The notes under the pieces: model-generated | Database searches by the model: none | Told to the model about the DNA's origin: nothing | The model's input: the letters and a program-made list of their open reading frames with translations, nothing else | Shown: piece after piece, positions 52,726 to 61,831 of the stretch | Numbering within the stretch: position 1 is the first letter of the stretch | Layout: the number at the start of each line of letters is the position of its first letter | Program-made: the position numbers and the translations under genes | Assembly (NCBI RefSeq): GCF_031979925.1 | Contig: NZ_DALZFB010000009.1 | Coordinates: forward strand, 62,001-126,000 | Source of the DNA: Pseudescherichia sp031979925 | Lineage (GTDB): Bacteria; Pseudomonadota; Gammaproteobacteria; Enterobacterales; Enterobacteriaceae | Direction of reading: 5' to 3' | Length of the DNA: 64,000 nt

Positions 52726-53889
52726 TTACTTCTTAGCGCGCTCTTCGAGCATCGCTACGGCTGGCAGCACTTTGCCTTCCACGAATTCAAGGAACGCGCC
52801 GCCACCGGTGGAGATATAGGAAATTTTGTCAGCGATGCCGAACAGGTCGATCGCCGCCAGGGTATCACCGCCACCTGCGATGGAGAACGCTTCGCTGTCT
52901 GCGATAGCGTTAGCCACGATCTCAGTACCTTTACGGAAGTTCGGGAACTCAAAAACGCCAACCGGGCCGTTCCACAGAATAGTTTTGGCGTTTTTCAGGA
53001 TTTCAGCCAGTTTCTCAGCGGAAACATCGCCCAGATCCAGAATCTGCTCTTCATCTTTGATGTCGCTAACAGATTTCAGGGTCGCAGTCGCGGTTTCGGA
53101 GAACTCAGTGGCTACGCGCACGTCGGTCGGGACCGGAATATCACAGGTCTGCAGCAGGCGTTTCGCTTCGTCAACCAGGTCAGCTTCGTAGAGGGATTTA
53201 CCCACGTTATGGCCCTGAGCGGCAACGAAGGTGTTAGCGATACCACCCCCGACGATCAGCTGATCGGCGATTTTTGACAGGGAGTCCAGTACGGTCAGTT
53301 TGGTAGAGACTTTAGAGCCACCCACGATAGCTACCATCGGGCGAGCCGGCTCTTTCAGCGCTTTACCCAGCGCGTCCAGTTCGTCAGCCAGCAGCGGGCC
53401 TGCGCACGCGACGTCAGCAAACTTGCCTACGCCATGGGTAGAAGCCTGTGCCCGGTGAGCGGTACCGAACGCATCCATTACGAACACGTCGCACAGGGCA
53501 GCATATTTTTTCGCCAGGGTTTCGTCGTCTTTCTTCTCGCCTTTGTTGAAGCGAACGTTTTCCAGAACGACCAGCTCACCCTCAGCCACTTCCACACCGT
53601 CTAGGTAGTCTTTAACCAGACGTACTGGGCTGGAGAGCTTGTCTTTCAGGTAGTTAACAACCGGCAGCAGAGAGAATTCTTCGTTGTACTCGCCTTCGGT
53701 CGGACGACCCAGGTGAGAGGTGACCATCACTTTCGCACCCTGTTTCAGGGCCAGTTCGATAGTCGGCAGGGAGGCACGGATACGCGCATCGCTGGTTACT
53801 TTACCATCTTTAACCGGTACGTTGAGATCCGCACGGATAAAAACGCGTTTACCAGCTAGATCCAGATCGGTCATCTTAATTACAGACAT
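52726..53889 (-). CDS. pgk: Phosphoglycerate kinase
   Basis: This 387-residue glycolytic kinase, the same length as in E. coli, transfers phosphate from 1,3-bisphosphoglycerate to ADP. The N-domain binds substrate through KRVFIRADLNVP (residues about 14-25) and VMVTSHLGRPTEGE. The C-domain binds nucleotide through VAIVGGSKVSTKL, ILWNGPVGVFE and SIAGGGDTLAA. It begins 49 bases after the epd stop. Confidence 0.98.
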   Translation of the reverse strand: MSVIKMTDLDLAGKRVFIRADLNVPVKDGKVTSDARIRASLPTIELALKQGAKVMVTSHLGRPTEGEYNEEFSLLPVVNYLKDKLSSPVRLVKDYLDGVEVAEGELVVLENVRFNKGEKKDDETLAKKYAALCDVFVMDAFGTAHRAQASTHGVGKFADVACAGPLLADELDALGKALKEPARPMVAIVGGSKVSTKLTVLDSLSKIADQLIVGGGIANTFVAAQGHNVGKSLYEADLVDEAKRLLQTCDIPVPTDVRVATEFSETATATLKSVSDIKDEEQILDLGDVSAEKLAEILKNAKTILWNGPVGVFEFPNFRKGTEIVANAIADSEAFSIAGGGDTLAAIDLFGIADKISYISTGGGAFLEFVEGKVLPAVAMLEERAKK

Positions 53890-53938
53890 GGTGAATCCTC
53901 TCGTTGATTCTTAAAGTTTTGCAGACGCAAAACGCGTC

Positions 53939-54958
53939 CTACCTAAAACCTTTGGCGGCCATCGCTAACGTCGTGTCGAGCATTCGGTTAGCGAAACCCC
54001 ATTCGTTATCACACCAGACCAGCGTTTTGATGAGGTGTGCCCCACTGACCCGCGTCTGTGTGCCATCAACAATGGCGCTGTGCGGATCGTGGTTAAAATC
54101 AGTTGAGACCAACGGTAATTCCGTATAGTCAACTATACCATGAAATGCTTCCTGTGACGCTTTTTGCAGCAACCGATTGACTTCTAATGCATTTACCGGA
54201 CTTCTTACCGTCACGCTAAGGTCAATTGCCGTCACATTGATTGTCGGTACGCGCACGGCAATGGCTTCAAATTTATCGTTAAATTTTGGAAAGAAGCGCG
54301 TAATGCCCGCCGCAAGCTTGGTATCCACCGGAATGATCGACTGACTCGCCGCGCGCGTGCGCCGCAGATCAGAATGGTAGGCGTCGATCACCTGCTGATC
54401 GTGCATCGCCGAGTGGATCGTGGTGACCGTACCCGACTCAATGCCAAAAGCATCATCAAGGAGTTTAATGACGGGAATAATGCAGTTTGTGGTGCAGGAG
54501 GCGTTAGAGACGATGTTATCGTTCGGACGCAGATCGTCCTGATTGACGCCGAAGACCACTGTGGCATCGAGATCGCTGCTGCCCGGATGGGAAAAGAGCA
54601 CCTTCTTCGCACCGGCGGCCAGGTGCGCCTCGCCATGCTGACGGTTGCCGTAGACTCCGGTGCAGTCTAATACGACGTCGACCTCCAGCTCACGCCAGGG
54701 GAGCGCCTCAATGCCAGGCTCGTGCAGCAGACGGATCGCGTCATGGCCGACAAACAGCTGTCCACCCTCGTGATGAACACGCTGGCTAAAGCGGCCGTGG
54801 CTGGTGTCATACTTCAACAGATGCGCAATGCCTGCGTCGTCCGCCAGCTCGTTAATGGCCACTACGGCGATCTCCGCCCGGCGTCCGGATTCATACAAAG
54901 CACGAACCACGTTACGCCCGATGCGACCAAAGCCATTTATCGCGATGCGTAGGGTCAT
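53939..54958 (-). CDS. epd: D-erythrose-4-phosphate dehydrogenase
   Basis: This 339-residue GAPDH-family enzyme makes 4-phosphoerythronate for pyridoxal phosphate synthesis. NAD binding is IAINGFGRIGRNVVRAL at the N-terminus, the catalytic Cys is in SNASCTTNCIIPV at about residue 155, and the base His is in TTIHSAMHDQQ. It is distinguished from GapA by this context with pgk and by its sequence. It leads epd-pgk-fbaA, with Cra and CRP sites upstream. Confidence 0.97.
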   Translation of the reverse strand: MTLRIAINGFGRIGRNVVRALYESGRRAEIAVVAINELADDAGIAHLLKYDTSHGRFSQRVHHEGGQLFVGHDAIRLLHEPGIEALPWRELEVDVVLDCTGVYGNRQHGEAHLAAGAKKVLFSHPGSSDLDATVVFGVNQDDLRPNDNIVSNASCTTNCIIPVIKLLDDAFGIESGTVTTIHSAMHDQQVIDAYHSDLRRTRAASQSIIPVDTKLAAGITRFFPKFNDKFEAIAVRVPTINVTAIDLSVTVRSPVNALEVNRLLQKASQEAFHGIVDYTELPLVSTDFNHDPHSAIVDGTQTRVSGAHLIKTLVWCDNEWGFANRMLDTTLAMAAKGFR

Positions 54959-55079
54959 AAGTCTCCTGCAAAGCTATCCCTGAGTCGATGGCTGACAGAG
55001 TAATGCAGCAGCATAGTCAGGGAAACCTCGCCTGTCACAAACCGTGACTAAATGGTTAAATGTCGAACAGAATTTCGAC

Positions 55080-55091
55080 TGAAACGCTTCA
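55080..55091. promoter_or_regulatory. Cra (FruR) operator upstream of epd
   Basis: TGAAACGCTTCA is an exact fit to the core Cra consensus TGAAWCGNTTHA, about 120 bases before the epd start. Cra controls epd-pgk in E. coli. Confidence 0.8.
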
Positions 55092-55151
55092 GCTAGAGTA
55101 AGCGAAACGCGGAATAAAGGGAATGACTCTCAGAAGCAATAAGCCAGCTAT

Positions 55152-55167
55152 ATGACGTGCGTCACAT
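55152..55167. promoter_or_regulatory. CRP site upstream of epd
   Basis: TATGACGTGCGTCACA matches the CRP consensus TGTGA-N6-TCACA in nine of ten conserved positions, about 195 bases before the epd start. Confidence 0.7.
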
Positions 55168-55218
55168 TTTCGATGGAATAATTTCAGTGGGTTTTCGCTC
55201 ACGCAGGAATAACAGACA

Positions 55219-55246
55219 TAAAAAACCGGGCAATGGCCCGGCTTTT
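55219..55246 (-). terminator. Terminator of tktA
   Basis: On the minus strand AAAAGCCGGGC, loop CATT and GCCCGG are followed by six T residues, about 35 bases after the tktA stop. Confidence 0.88.
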
Positions 55247-55280
55247 AGATTAACCCGGCAGATGCGCCGGGCTTGACGGA

Positions 55281-57272
55281 TTACAGCAGCTCTTTCGCTT
55301 TGGCTACCACGTTTTCCACGGTAAAGCCGAACTCTTCAAACAGCTGCTCTGCCGGAGCAGATTCACCGAAGGTGGTCATCCCGACGATCGCGCCGTTCAG
55401 GCCGGTGTATTTGAACCAGAAGTCCGCAATACCCGCTTCGATGGCCACACGCGCCGTAACCGCTTTCGGCAGCACGGATTCGCGGTACGCCGCATCCTGC
55501 TTGTCGAATGCGTCGGTGGACGGCATGGAGACCACGCGCGCCTTCACGCCTTCGGCAGTCAGCTGTTCCCATGCGCTCACCGCCAGCTCTACTTCCGAAC
55601 CGGTGGCAATCAGGATCAGCTGCGGCTGTCCTTCGCTGTCTTTCAGCACGTAGCCGCCGCGAGCGATGTCCGCCAGCTGCTGCTCGGTACGCTCCTGCTG
55701 AGCCAGGTTCTGGCGGGAGAGGATCAGCGCGGTCGGGCCGTCCTGACGCTCAACGCCGTATTTCCACGCCACCGCGGATTCAACCTGGTCACACGGACGC
55801 CAGGTGCTCATGTTCGGGGTCAGACGCAGGGAAGCGACCTGCTCCACCGGCTGATGGGTCGGGCCGTCTTCGCCCAGACCGATAGAGTCATGGGTGTAGA
55901 CCAGCACCTGACGCTGCTTCATCAGCGCAGCCATACGCACTGCGTTACGGGCGTACTCAACGAACATCAGGAAGGTAGAGGTGTACGGCAGGAAACCGCC
56001 GTGCAGGGCGATGCCGTTGGCAATCGCGGTCATACCGAACTCGCGCACACCGTAGTGGATATAGTTCCCGGCAGCATCTTCGTTGATGGCTTTGGAGCCA
56101 GACCAGATGGTCAGGTTCGACGGAGCCAGGTCAGCAGAGCCGCCGAGGAATTCTGGCAGCAGCGGGCCGAAGGCTTCGATAGCATTCTGGGATGCTTTAC
56201 GGCTGGCGATTTTGGACGGGTTCGCCTGCAGTTTAGCAATGAACTCATTCGCTTTCGCGTCGAAGTCAGCGGGCATCTCACCGCTCATACGGCGGGTGAA
56301 CTCGGCCGCTTCCTGCGGGAAGGCGTTGGCGTAGGCAGCGAACTTCTCGTTCCAGGCGTTCTCTTTCGCCGTGCCCACTTCTTTCGCATCCCACTGAGCG
56401 TAGATGTCAGATGGGATCACAAACGGCTCGTGTTTCCAGCCCAGCTGCTCGCGGGTCAGAACGATCTCTGCATCGCCCAGCGGCGCGCCGTGGGAGTCGT
56501 GAGTTCCGGCTTTGTTCGGAGAGCCGAAGCCGATAACGGTTTTGCACATCAGCAGGGACGGCTTGTCGGTAACGGACTGTGCTTCCTCAACGGCGCGCTT
56601 GATAGCTTCTGCGTCGTGACCGTCCACGCCGCGCACGACGTGCCAGCCGTAGGCTTCAAAGCGTGCTGCGGTGTCATCGGTGAACCAGCCCTCAACGTGG
56701 CCGTCGATGGAGATGCCGTTGTCGTCATAGAACGCCACCAGCTTGCCGAGCTTCAGGGTACCGGCCAGGGAGCACACTTCGTGGGAGATGCCTTCCATCA
56801 TGCAGCCGTCGCCAAGGAAAGCGTAGGTGTGGTGGTCAACGATATCGTGGCCCGGACGGTTAAACTGCGCGGCCAGGGTCTTCTCAGCAATCGCCATGCC
56901 CACGGCGTTGGCAATCCCCTGCCCCAGCGGACCGGTGGTGGTCTCAACGCCAGCGGTGTAGCCCACTTCCGGGTGGCCCGGCGTTTTGGAGTGCAGCTGA
57001 CGGAAGTTCTTCAGCTCTTCGATCGGCAGGTCGTAGCCGGAGAGGTGCAGCAGGCTGTAGATCAGCATTGAGCCGTGGCCGTTGGAGAGCACAAAACGGT
57101 CGCGGTTGGCCCAGGCCGGGTTGGCCGGGTTGTGGTTCAGGAAATCACGCCACAGGACTTCGGCGATGTCTGCCATACCCATTGGGGCACCCGGATGACC
57201 GGATTTGGCTTTCTGTACCGCGTCCATGCTCAGCGCACGAATAGCATTGGCAAGCTCTTTACGTGAGGACAT
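55281..57272 (-). CDS. tktA: Transketolase 1
   Basis: This 663-residue thiamin-diphosphate enzyme, the same length as E. coli TktA, moves two-carbon units in the pentose phosphate pathway. The ThDP motif is GDGCMMEGISHEVCSLAGTLK to DDNGISIDG (about residues 154-190). The catalytic Glu is in the second domain around YGVREFGMTAIANGIALHGG, and HDSIGLGEDGPTHQP binds substrate phosphate. The ATG at 57272 gives the E. coli N-terminus MSSRKELANAIRALSMD. It is divergent from loiP. Confidence 0.98.
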   Translation of the reverse strand: MSSRKELANAIRALSMDAVQKAKSGHPGAPMGMADIAEVLWRDFLNHNPANPAWANRDRFVLSNGHGSMLIYSLLHLSGYDLPIEELKNFRQLHSKTPGHPEVGYTAGVETTTGPLGQGIANAVGMAIAEKTLAAQFNRPGHDIVDHHTYAFLGDGCMMEGISHEVCSLAGTLKLGKLVAFYDDNGISIDGHVEGWFTDDTAARFEAYGWHVVRGVDGHDAEAIKRAVEEAQSVTDKPSLLMCKTVIGFGSPNKAGTHDSHGAPLGDAEIVLTREQLGWKHEPFVIPSDIYAQWDAKEVGTAKENAWNEKFAAYANAFPQEAAEFTRRMSGEMPADFDAKANEFIAKLQANPSKIASRKASQNAIEAFGPLLPEFLGGSADLAPSNLTIWSGSKAINEDAAGNYIHYGVREFGMTAIANGIALHGGFLPYTSTFLMFVEYARNAVRMAALMKQRQVLVYTHDSIGLGEDGPTHQPVEQVASLRLTPNMSTWRPCDQVESAVAWKYGVERQDGPTALILSRQNLAQQERTEQQLADIARGGYVLKDSEGQPQLILIATGSEVELAVSAWEQLTAEGVKARVVSMPSTDAFDKQDAAYRESVLPKAVTARVAIEAGIADFWFKYTGLNGAIVGMTTFGESAPAEQLFEEFGFTVENVVAKAKELL

Positions 57273-57551
57273 TTTGACTCCAGATCGGACTGTTAAAGGC
57301 CATGCCCGTAGCGACTTGACTACAGCGCAATATGGGCTACGCCGGAAAAAAGTGTCAACAATGTAACCCAAGCGGCTAGCCATGTACATGGACCATCCTT
57401 TTGCTACTTCAGAAATCTCTGGAAGCCGCTCGCAGGTTGCGCAAACACTCGCCCACGGCTTGTGATTTTCTTTATACTCAGGGAAGGTTCCCGTCTCCCT
57501 GCGTCGGGAAGACCATTAAAATTATCAATATATTGATGCGGAAGATAACCA

Positions 57552-58310
57552 ATGAAGATTCGGCAAGCATTGCTCGCTCTGGGTGTAGCAGCGGCGTTAA
57601 CCGGCTGCCAGAACATGGATTCAAACGGTTTACTCAGCTCAGGGGCGGAGGCGTTTCAGGCCTACTCTCTGAGCGATGCACAGGTTAAGGCGCTGAGCGA
57701 CGAATCCTGTAAAGAGATGGACAGCAAAGCCACGTTGGCACCCGCTAACAGCGCGTACCGTCAGCGTCTGGATAAGATCGCTTCCGCGCTTGGCGACAAC
57801 ATTAACGGCCAGCCGGTGAACTACAACGTCTACATCACCAAAGACGTTAACGCCTTCGCGATGGCGAACGGCTGCATCCGCGTTTACAGCGGATTGATGG
57901 ATATGATGAATGACAACGAGGTCGAAGCGGTTATCGGCCACGAAATGGGCCACGTTGCGCTCGGCCATGTTAAGCGCGGTATGCAGGTCGCGCTGGGCAC
58001 CAACGCCGTGCGCGTTGCCGCTGCCTCGGCAGGCGGAATTGTAGGCAGCCTCTCCCAGTCGCAGCTTGGCGACCTTGGCGAGAAGCTGGTGAACGCCCAG
58101 TTCTCCCAGCGTCAGGAAGCCGAAGCGGATGACTACTCCTACGATCTGCTGCGCAAGCGTGGCATCAACCCGTCAGGCTTAGCCACCAGCTTCGAGAAGC
58201 TGGCCCAGCAGGAGGCGGGTCGTCAAAGCACCATGTTTGACGATCACCCGGCATCCGAGGCCCGTGCGCAGCATATTCGGGATCGTATGGCGGCGGACGG
58301 CATTAATTAA
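57552..58310 (+). CDS. loiP: Outer-membrane M48 metalloprotease lipoprotein LoiP
   Basis: This 252-residue protein (YggG) has a lipoprotein signal with lipobox LTGC (lipidated Cys near residue 19) and an M48 peptidase domain. The zinc motif is H130-E-M-G-H134 in EAVIGHEMGHVALGHV, and the third ligand Glu lies in RQEAEADDYSYDLL. Length equals E. coli LoiP, which is induced at low ionic strength and depends on BepA for localisation. It ends in a perfect palindromic terminator. Confidence 0.96.
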   Translation: MKIRQALLALGVAAALTGCQNMDSNGLLSSGAEAFQAYSLSDAQVKALSDESCKEMDSKATLAPANSAYRQRLDKIASALGDNINGQPVNYNVYITKDVNAFAMANGCIRVYSGLMDMMNDNEVEAVIGHEMGHVALGHVKRGMQVALGTNAVRVAAASAGGIVGSLSQSQLGDLGEKLVNAQFSQRQEAEADDYSYDLLRKRGINPSGLATSFEKLAQQEAGRQSTMFDDHPASEARAQHIRDRMAADGIN

Positions 58311-58319
58311 TTAATAACA

Positions 58320-58344
58320 GGAGGCGATATCGCCTCCTTATTAT
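58320..58344 (+). terminator. Terminator of loiP
   Basis: GGAGGCGATATCGCCTCC is an 18-base perfect palindrome, 9 bases after the loiP stop, followed by TTATTAT on the plus strand. Confidence 0.75.
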
Positions 58345-58544
58345 TTCGCATCAATTGCTAATTAAACCGCACATAACGGTAAATATAGCTTTCCATATAA
58401 TTAGCGTTCTTCTGTAGCGCGCTGCGCCTGCCTGTAAACCCTGATACCTCTGGTCACATAATTATTGCAATGATTTATCATTCAGGTGAATATCGAACAC
58501 GCAACAACACAATTTGATATTATCCAGAAAGAGAAGTTCCCTCA

Positions 58545-59813
58545 GTGAAAAAAGAGTTATCATTAATTGCATTAAGTTTATTCGCCGCTATTCCCGCCGT
58601 TGCCAGCCAGCAATCCGACAGCAAGGGTTTTATTGACGACAGCCATTTAAATGTGCTTTTACGCAATGCGTATATTGGCCGGGATTATCAGCAGGGCGCG
58701 CAGGACAGGGCCGAATGGGGCCAGGGCATTATCGCCATCTATCAGTCTGGCTATACCGAAGGCGTTATCGGTTTTGGCGTTGATGGTATTGCTCAGTATG
58801 GTGTGCGTCTGGACGGTGGCCGCGGCCGCAGCGGCGCAGGCGGCATCGACTTCTTTAAACAGGAAGATGATGGTCGTGCGAAGTCCGAGCTGGCTAAGTT
58901 TGGCGCAACCGCCAAAATGCGTATCTCCAATACCGTACTGAGCTACGGCACCCAGCGTCCTGAACTACCTATTATTAATTCCGACGCCTCACGCCTGCTG
59001 TTTGAAACTTATACCGGCACTATGCTGAACTCGAAAGAGATCGACGGACTGGAGATTAATGCCGGTTACCTCACCGACGAACAGCGTAAAAGCGACGATC
59101 GCCATGACAGCGGCCTGAAGAGCCTCTCCTTCGGCGGCGCAAGCTACCAGTTCAACGACCAGTTCAGCGGCACGCTCTATGCTTCACATGTAGAAAATGT
59201 ACTGAACAAACAGTACCTGGGCCTGAACTTCAACCAGCCGTTCAGCACCGGGCAGCAGCTGGTACTCGATTTTAATGGCTATAACTCCCGTCTGGATCAG
59301 GGTTATGCTAACGAGCTTAACACCGGGCGTAGCAATAGCATCTGGAGCCTGGCCGCCAGCTATATCTGGGATATCCATACCTTCAAGGTGGCATACCAGC
59401 AGAGCAGCGGCAGCACCGGCTATCACTACGGTAGCTATCGCGATCGGGGCGGCGTGGGCGACGGCGGCAACACCATCTGGCTGGCGAACTCATACTGGTC
59501 TGATTTTAACGGCGAAGACGAACGCTCCTGGCAGGCCTCATACGGGCTGGACTTTGCCGGCCTCGGTTTACCGGGCCTGAGCTGGACCACTGCTTACGTG
59601 CGTGGCGATAACATCAAGACGGCCGAAACCAGCAACGGTAAAGAGCACGAGTGGTTTAACCAGGTGCAGTACCAGGTCCAGGATGGCCCGGCAAAAGATC
59701 TGAAGCTGAAGCTGCGTTATTCCGTACTGCGCGTCTCCAGCAGCGCCAGCGATTACAACGTGGGCGGCAATGAGATCCGCGCTTACGTGGAATATCCGTT
59801 TAACGCTTTCTAA
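58545..59813 (+). CDS. OprD-family outer-membrane porin
   Basis: This 422-residue protein has a Sec signal peptide (residues 1-20, cut after AVA). It is an OprD-type 18-strand barrel: KGFIDDSHLNVLLRNAYIGRDY begins the mature part, followed by WGQGIIAIYQSGYTEGVIGFGVD, MRISNTVLSYGTQRPELPI, SLAASYIWDIHTFKVAYQQ, DFNGEDERSWQASY and a C-terminal Phe (YPFNAF). OprD/ChiP-type channels take up specific small solutes such as basic amino acids, carboxylates or chito-oligosaccharides. It sits between loiP and speB, where E. coli has nothing, and is closed on both sides by terminators. The nearby pectin genes suggest an acidic-sugar substrate, but this is inference. It is not a KdgM-type porin, which would be about half the length. 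Confidence 0.88.
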   Translation: MKKELSLIALSLFAAIPAVASQQSDSKGFIDDSHLNVLLRNAYIGRDYQQGAQDRAEWGQGIIAIYQSGYTEGVIGFGVDGIAQYGVRLDGGRGRSGAGGIDFFKQEDDGRAKSELAKFGATAKMRISNTVLSYGTQRPELPIINSDASRLLFETYTGTMLNSKEIDGLEINAGYLTDEQRKSDDRHDSGLKSLSFGGASYQFNDQFSGTLYASHVENVLNKQYLGLNFNQPFSTGQQLVLDFNGYNSRLDQGYANELNTGRSNSIWSLAASYIWDIHTFKVAYQQSSGSTGYHYGSYRDRGGVGDGGNTIWLANSYWSDFNGEDERSWQASYGLDFAGLGLPGLSWTTAYVRGDNIKTAETSNGKEHEWFNQVQYQVQDGPAKDLKLKLRYSVLRVSSSASDYNVGGNEIRAYVEYPFNAF

Positions 59814-59817
59814 GCAC

Positions 59818-59852
59818 AATAAAAAACCCTCTCACAGGAGAGGGTTTTTTTA
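59818..59852. terminator. Bidirectional terminator, porin gene / speB
   Basis: AAAAAACCCTCTC pairs with GAGAGGGTTTTTT around a 4-base loop, giving a T run on each strand. It ends the porin gene on the plus strand and speB on the minus strand. Confidence 0.93.
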
Positions 59853-59868
59853 TCCCGCAACGAGAGGC

Positions 59869-60789
59869 TTATTCGCCTTTTTTTGCCGCCTGGATATAGA
59901 GCATCTCCAGCGCCAGCGTGGCTGCGGCCAGAGCGGTAATTTCCGACTGATCATATGCCGGCGCGACTTCCACCAGATCCATCCCCACGATATCCAGATC
60001 CTGCAGGCCGCGCAGCAGCTTGATCGCGCGATCGGAGGTCAGGCCGCCAATCACCGGCGTACCGGTACCCGGCGCGAAAGCCGGATCCAGGCAGTCGATA
60101 TCAAACGTAAGGTAAACCGGCATGTCGCCGACGATCTGCTTCACCTGAGCGATGATGTCATCAACGCTACGATCGTTTACCTGGCAGGCATCCAGCACCG
60201 TAAAGCCGTTGTCTTTATCAAACTCGGTACGGATCCCGATCTGCACAGAGTGGTTCGGATCGATCAGACCCTCTTTCGGCGCGGTATAGAACATGGTGCC
60301 GTGATCGAACTCGCAGCCGTTGGAGTAAGTATCGGTGTGGGCATCGAAGTGCACCAGCGCCATCTTACCGAAGTGTTTGGCGTGGGCGCGCAGCAGCGGC
60401 AGCGTGACAAAGTGGTCGCCGCCGAAGGAGAGCATACGCTTGCCAGCCGCCAGCAGACGCTCGGCGTGGGCCTGGAGTTTCTCACTCATTTCACGGGCGT
60501 CGCCAAAGGCGTAGACCAGGTCACCGCAGTCAACCACGTTCAGGCGCTCGCGCATGTCGAAGTTCCACGGGAAGCGGCAGTGCTCCCACGCCAGGTTGGT
60601 GGAGACCTGACGGATAGCGCCCGGACCCTGACGGCTACCGGAGCGTCCGGACGTCGCCATATCAAACGGCACACCGGTGATAACCCAGTCAGCATCGCTG
60701 TCGTACGGCTGGAAGTTCAGCGGCAGGCGTAAAAAACCAAATGCGTTAGATACCAGAGAGTTATCGTATTGATGACCTAAGGTGCTCAT
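59869..60789 (-). CDS. speB: Agmatinase
   Basis: This 306-residue ureohydrolase, the same length as E. coli SpeB, splits agmatine into putrescine and urea. Binuclear manganese ligands are in SFGGDHFVTLPLL (His), VHFDAHTDTYSNG (Asp, His, Asp) and LTFDIDCLDPAFAPGTGTP (Asp, Asp). In E. coli it follows speA; here the gene upstream on the same strand is instead an isomerase-like gene of a pectin cluster. The leader terminator upstream means it should be expressed from its own promoter. Confidence 0.98.
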   Translation of the reverse strand: MSTLGHQYDNSLVSNAFGFLRLPLNFQPYDSDADWVITGVPFDMATSGRSGSRQGPGAIRQVSTNLAWEHCRFPWNFDMRERLNVVDCGDLVYAFGDAREMSEKLQAHAERLLAAGKRMLSFGGDHFVTLPLLRAHAKHFGKMALVHFDAHTDTYSNGCEFDHGTMFYTAPKEGLIDPNHSVQIGIRTEFDKDNGFTVLDACQVNDRSVDDIIAQVKQIVGDMPVYLTFDIDCLDPAFAPGTGTPVIGGLTSDRAIKLLRGLQDLDIVGMDLVEVAPAYDQSEITALAAATLALEMLYIQAAKKGE

Positions 60790-60812
60790 GGCTATGACCT
60801 CTTTTTCGTCGA

Positions 60813-60856
60813 TAAAAAAACCCTTCCGCGTCGTTAGGCCCGACGAGGAAGGGTTT
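60813..60856 (-). terminator. Terminator upstream of speB
   Basis: On the minus strand AAACCCTTCCTCGTCG pairs with CGACGCGGAAGGGTTT and is followed by a T run. It lies 24 bases before the speB start and would end transcripts of the ogl-togB-isomerase operon. Its form resembles the terminator between speA and speB in E. coli, suggesting the insertion happened upstream of it. Confidence 0.88.
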
Positions 60857-60966
60857 GAATGGGGTGACTGCTTGTCTGGGGCGGATTATCGCCGTTAATC
60901 TGTACCGGTTCAAGTAAGTCCAAAATAATCTGCCCATTACCCCTGCGTTTACGTTCGTATCGACGA

Positions 60967-61782
60967 TTATAGCCCACGCAGATGGGTGATGAGCGGCCCG
61001 GCCTCCTCAATTAAGGTTTGCGTCGAGGGTGCGCAGAGACACTCCAGGGAGACCGCATGGTAATATCCGCTGTTTTTTAATGCCCGATAGATATCATCAA
61101 TGGGAAGATGGCCATACCCCGGAAAGGCCCGGTTGGAGTCGGCGAAGTGGACGTGCTTCAGGCGCGATCCCAGCGTATCAATCGCTGCGGCAAAGTCGCG
61201 ATCTTCAATATTGGCGTGGAAAATATCCCACAGCACGCCAACGTTTTCCGGCGCATCGCTGAGGGTTAAAAATTCCATCATATCCTCTGCGCTGTGCAAG
61301 TGGTTCATTTCGTACCGGTTAAGCGCTTCAATGACCAGCGTCACCCCGCACTTCCGGGCCTGCTCAACGCAGGGCTGCATCGCCTCGGCCAGCTCATGCA
61401 TATACTGCGTTTTGCTCAGGGCGCGATCCATCGCCCGCAGAGAGCCAATCGTGACGTGGCTCGCCAGCTGGGCGGCGACATCAATATGCTCAGAGAGCCG
61501 CTGCCGGGTGCGCTCGACAATCGCCCTGCCGCTGGAGAGCAGCGACAGACCGTCAAGCTTGCGAGCCTGGCCGGTGGCGATTGTGGTGCAGCCCAGCCCG
61601 TGATAGTCCAGGCGCTGTTTCAGCCTGGCGATATCAATCCCTTCGTAATCATTAATGCAGAGTTCGGCGGCATCAAAGCCGCTCTTCGCCAGCCAGGCCA
61701 GGCCCTGTTCCAGCTCATTCGCCGTAAATGGCGAAAAGAGCGTGTCATACCGGCACGTCAGCGTTGCGCTAAATCTGATCAT
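60967..61782 (-). CDS. Sugar-phosphate isomerase/epimerase-like TIM-barrel protein
   Basis: This 271-residue protein is of the xylose-isomerase-like TIM-barrel (AP endonuclease family 2) superfamily. Metal ligands of the fold can be placed: Glu in VIEALNRYE (about residue 148), Asp and His in LWDIFHANIED (about 183-187), His in HVHFADSN (about 208-213) and Glu in SLECLC (about 245). Members include hydroxypyruvate isomerase, tagatose epimerases and inosose dehydratases. It follows the TogB-like gene by 49 bases, so it probably acts on an unsaturated uronate or other pectin breakdown product. Its reaction is not identifiable from sequence alone. Confidence 0.82.
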   Translation of the reverse strand: MIRFSATLTCRYDTLFSPFTANELEQGLAWLAKSGFDAAELCINDYEGIDIARLKQRLDYHGLGCTTIATGQARKLDGLSLLSSGRAIVERTRQRLSEHIDVAAQLASHVTIGSLRAMDRALSKTQYMHELAEAMQPCVEQARKCGVTLVIEALNRYEMNHLHSAEDMMEFLTLSDAPENVGVLWDIFHANIEDRDFAAAIDTLGSRLKHVHFADSNRAFPGYGHLPIDDIYRALKNSGYYHAVSLECLCAPSTQTLIEEAGPLITHLRGL

Positions 61783-61831
61783 AGGTCCACCCTGATAGCG
61801 TGGCCGGCACCCAGGGTCCCGGCCCGGTATG

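Larger units (their letters stand above)
54959..55280. promoter_or_regulatory. epd upstream region and tktA 3' region
   Basis: This 322-base gap has no convincing gene. It carries the epd control sites (Cra, CRP) and the tktA terminator, listed separately, plus a small REP-like hairpin (CCCGGCAGATGCGCCGGG at 55254-55271). The E. coli genes between epd and tktA (yggC, yggD, yggF, cmtAB) are missing. Confidence 0.6.

Noticed and set aside
51496..53277. A 593-codon plus-strand open frame across fbaA and pgk
   Set aside because: It runs antisense through two well-supported glycolytic genes and their terminator, which no real gene would do.
58545..59813. The porin as a KdgM-type oligogalacturonate channel because of the nearby ogl and togB
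   Set aside because: Its 422-residue length and N-terminal GFIDDSHLNVLLRN pattern are those of the OprD family; KdgM porins are about 230 residues.
60857..60966. A remnant of speA in the gap before speB
   Set aside because: Reading the minus strand in all frames gave no stretch resembling the SpeA C-terminus, so a remnant cannot be supported.
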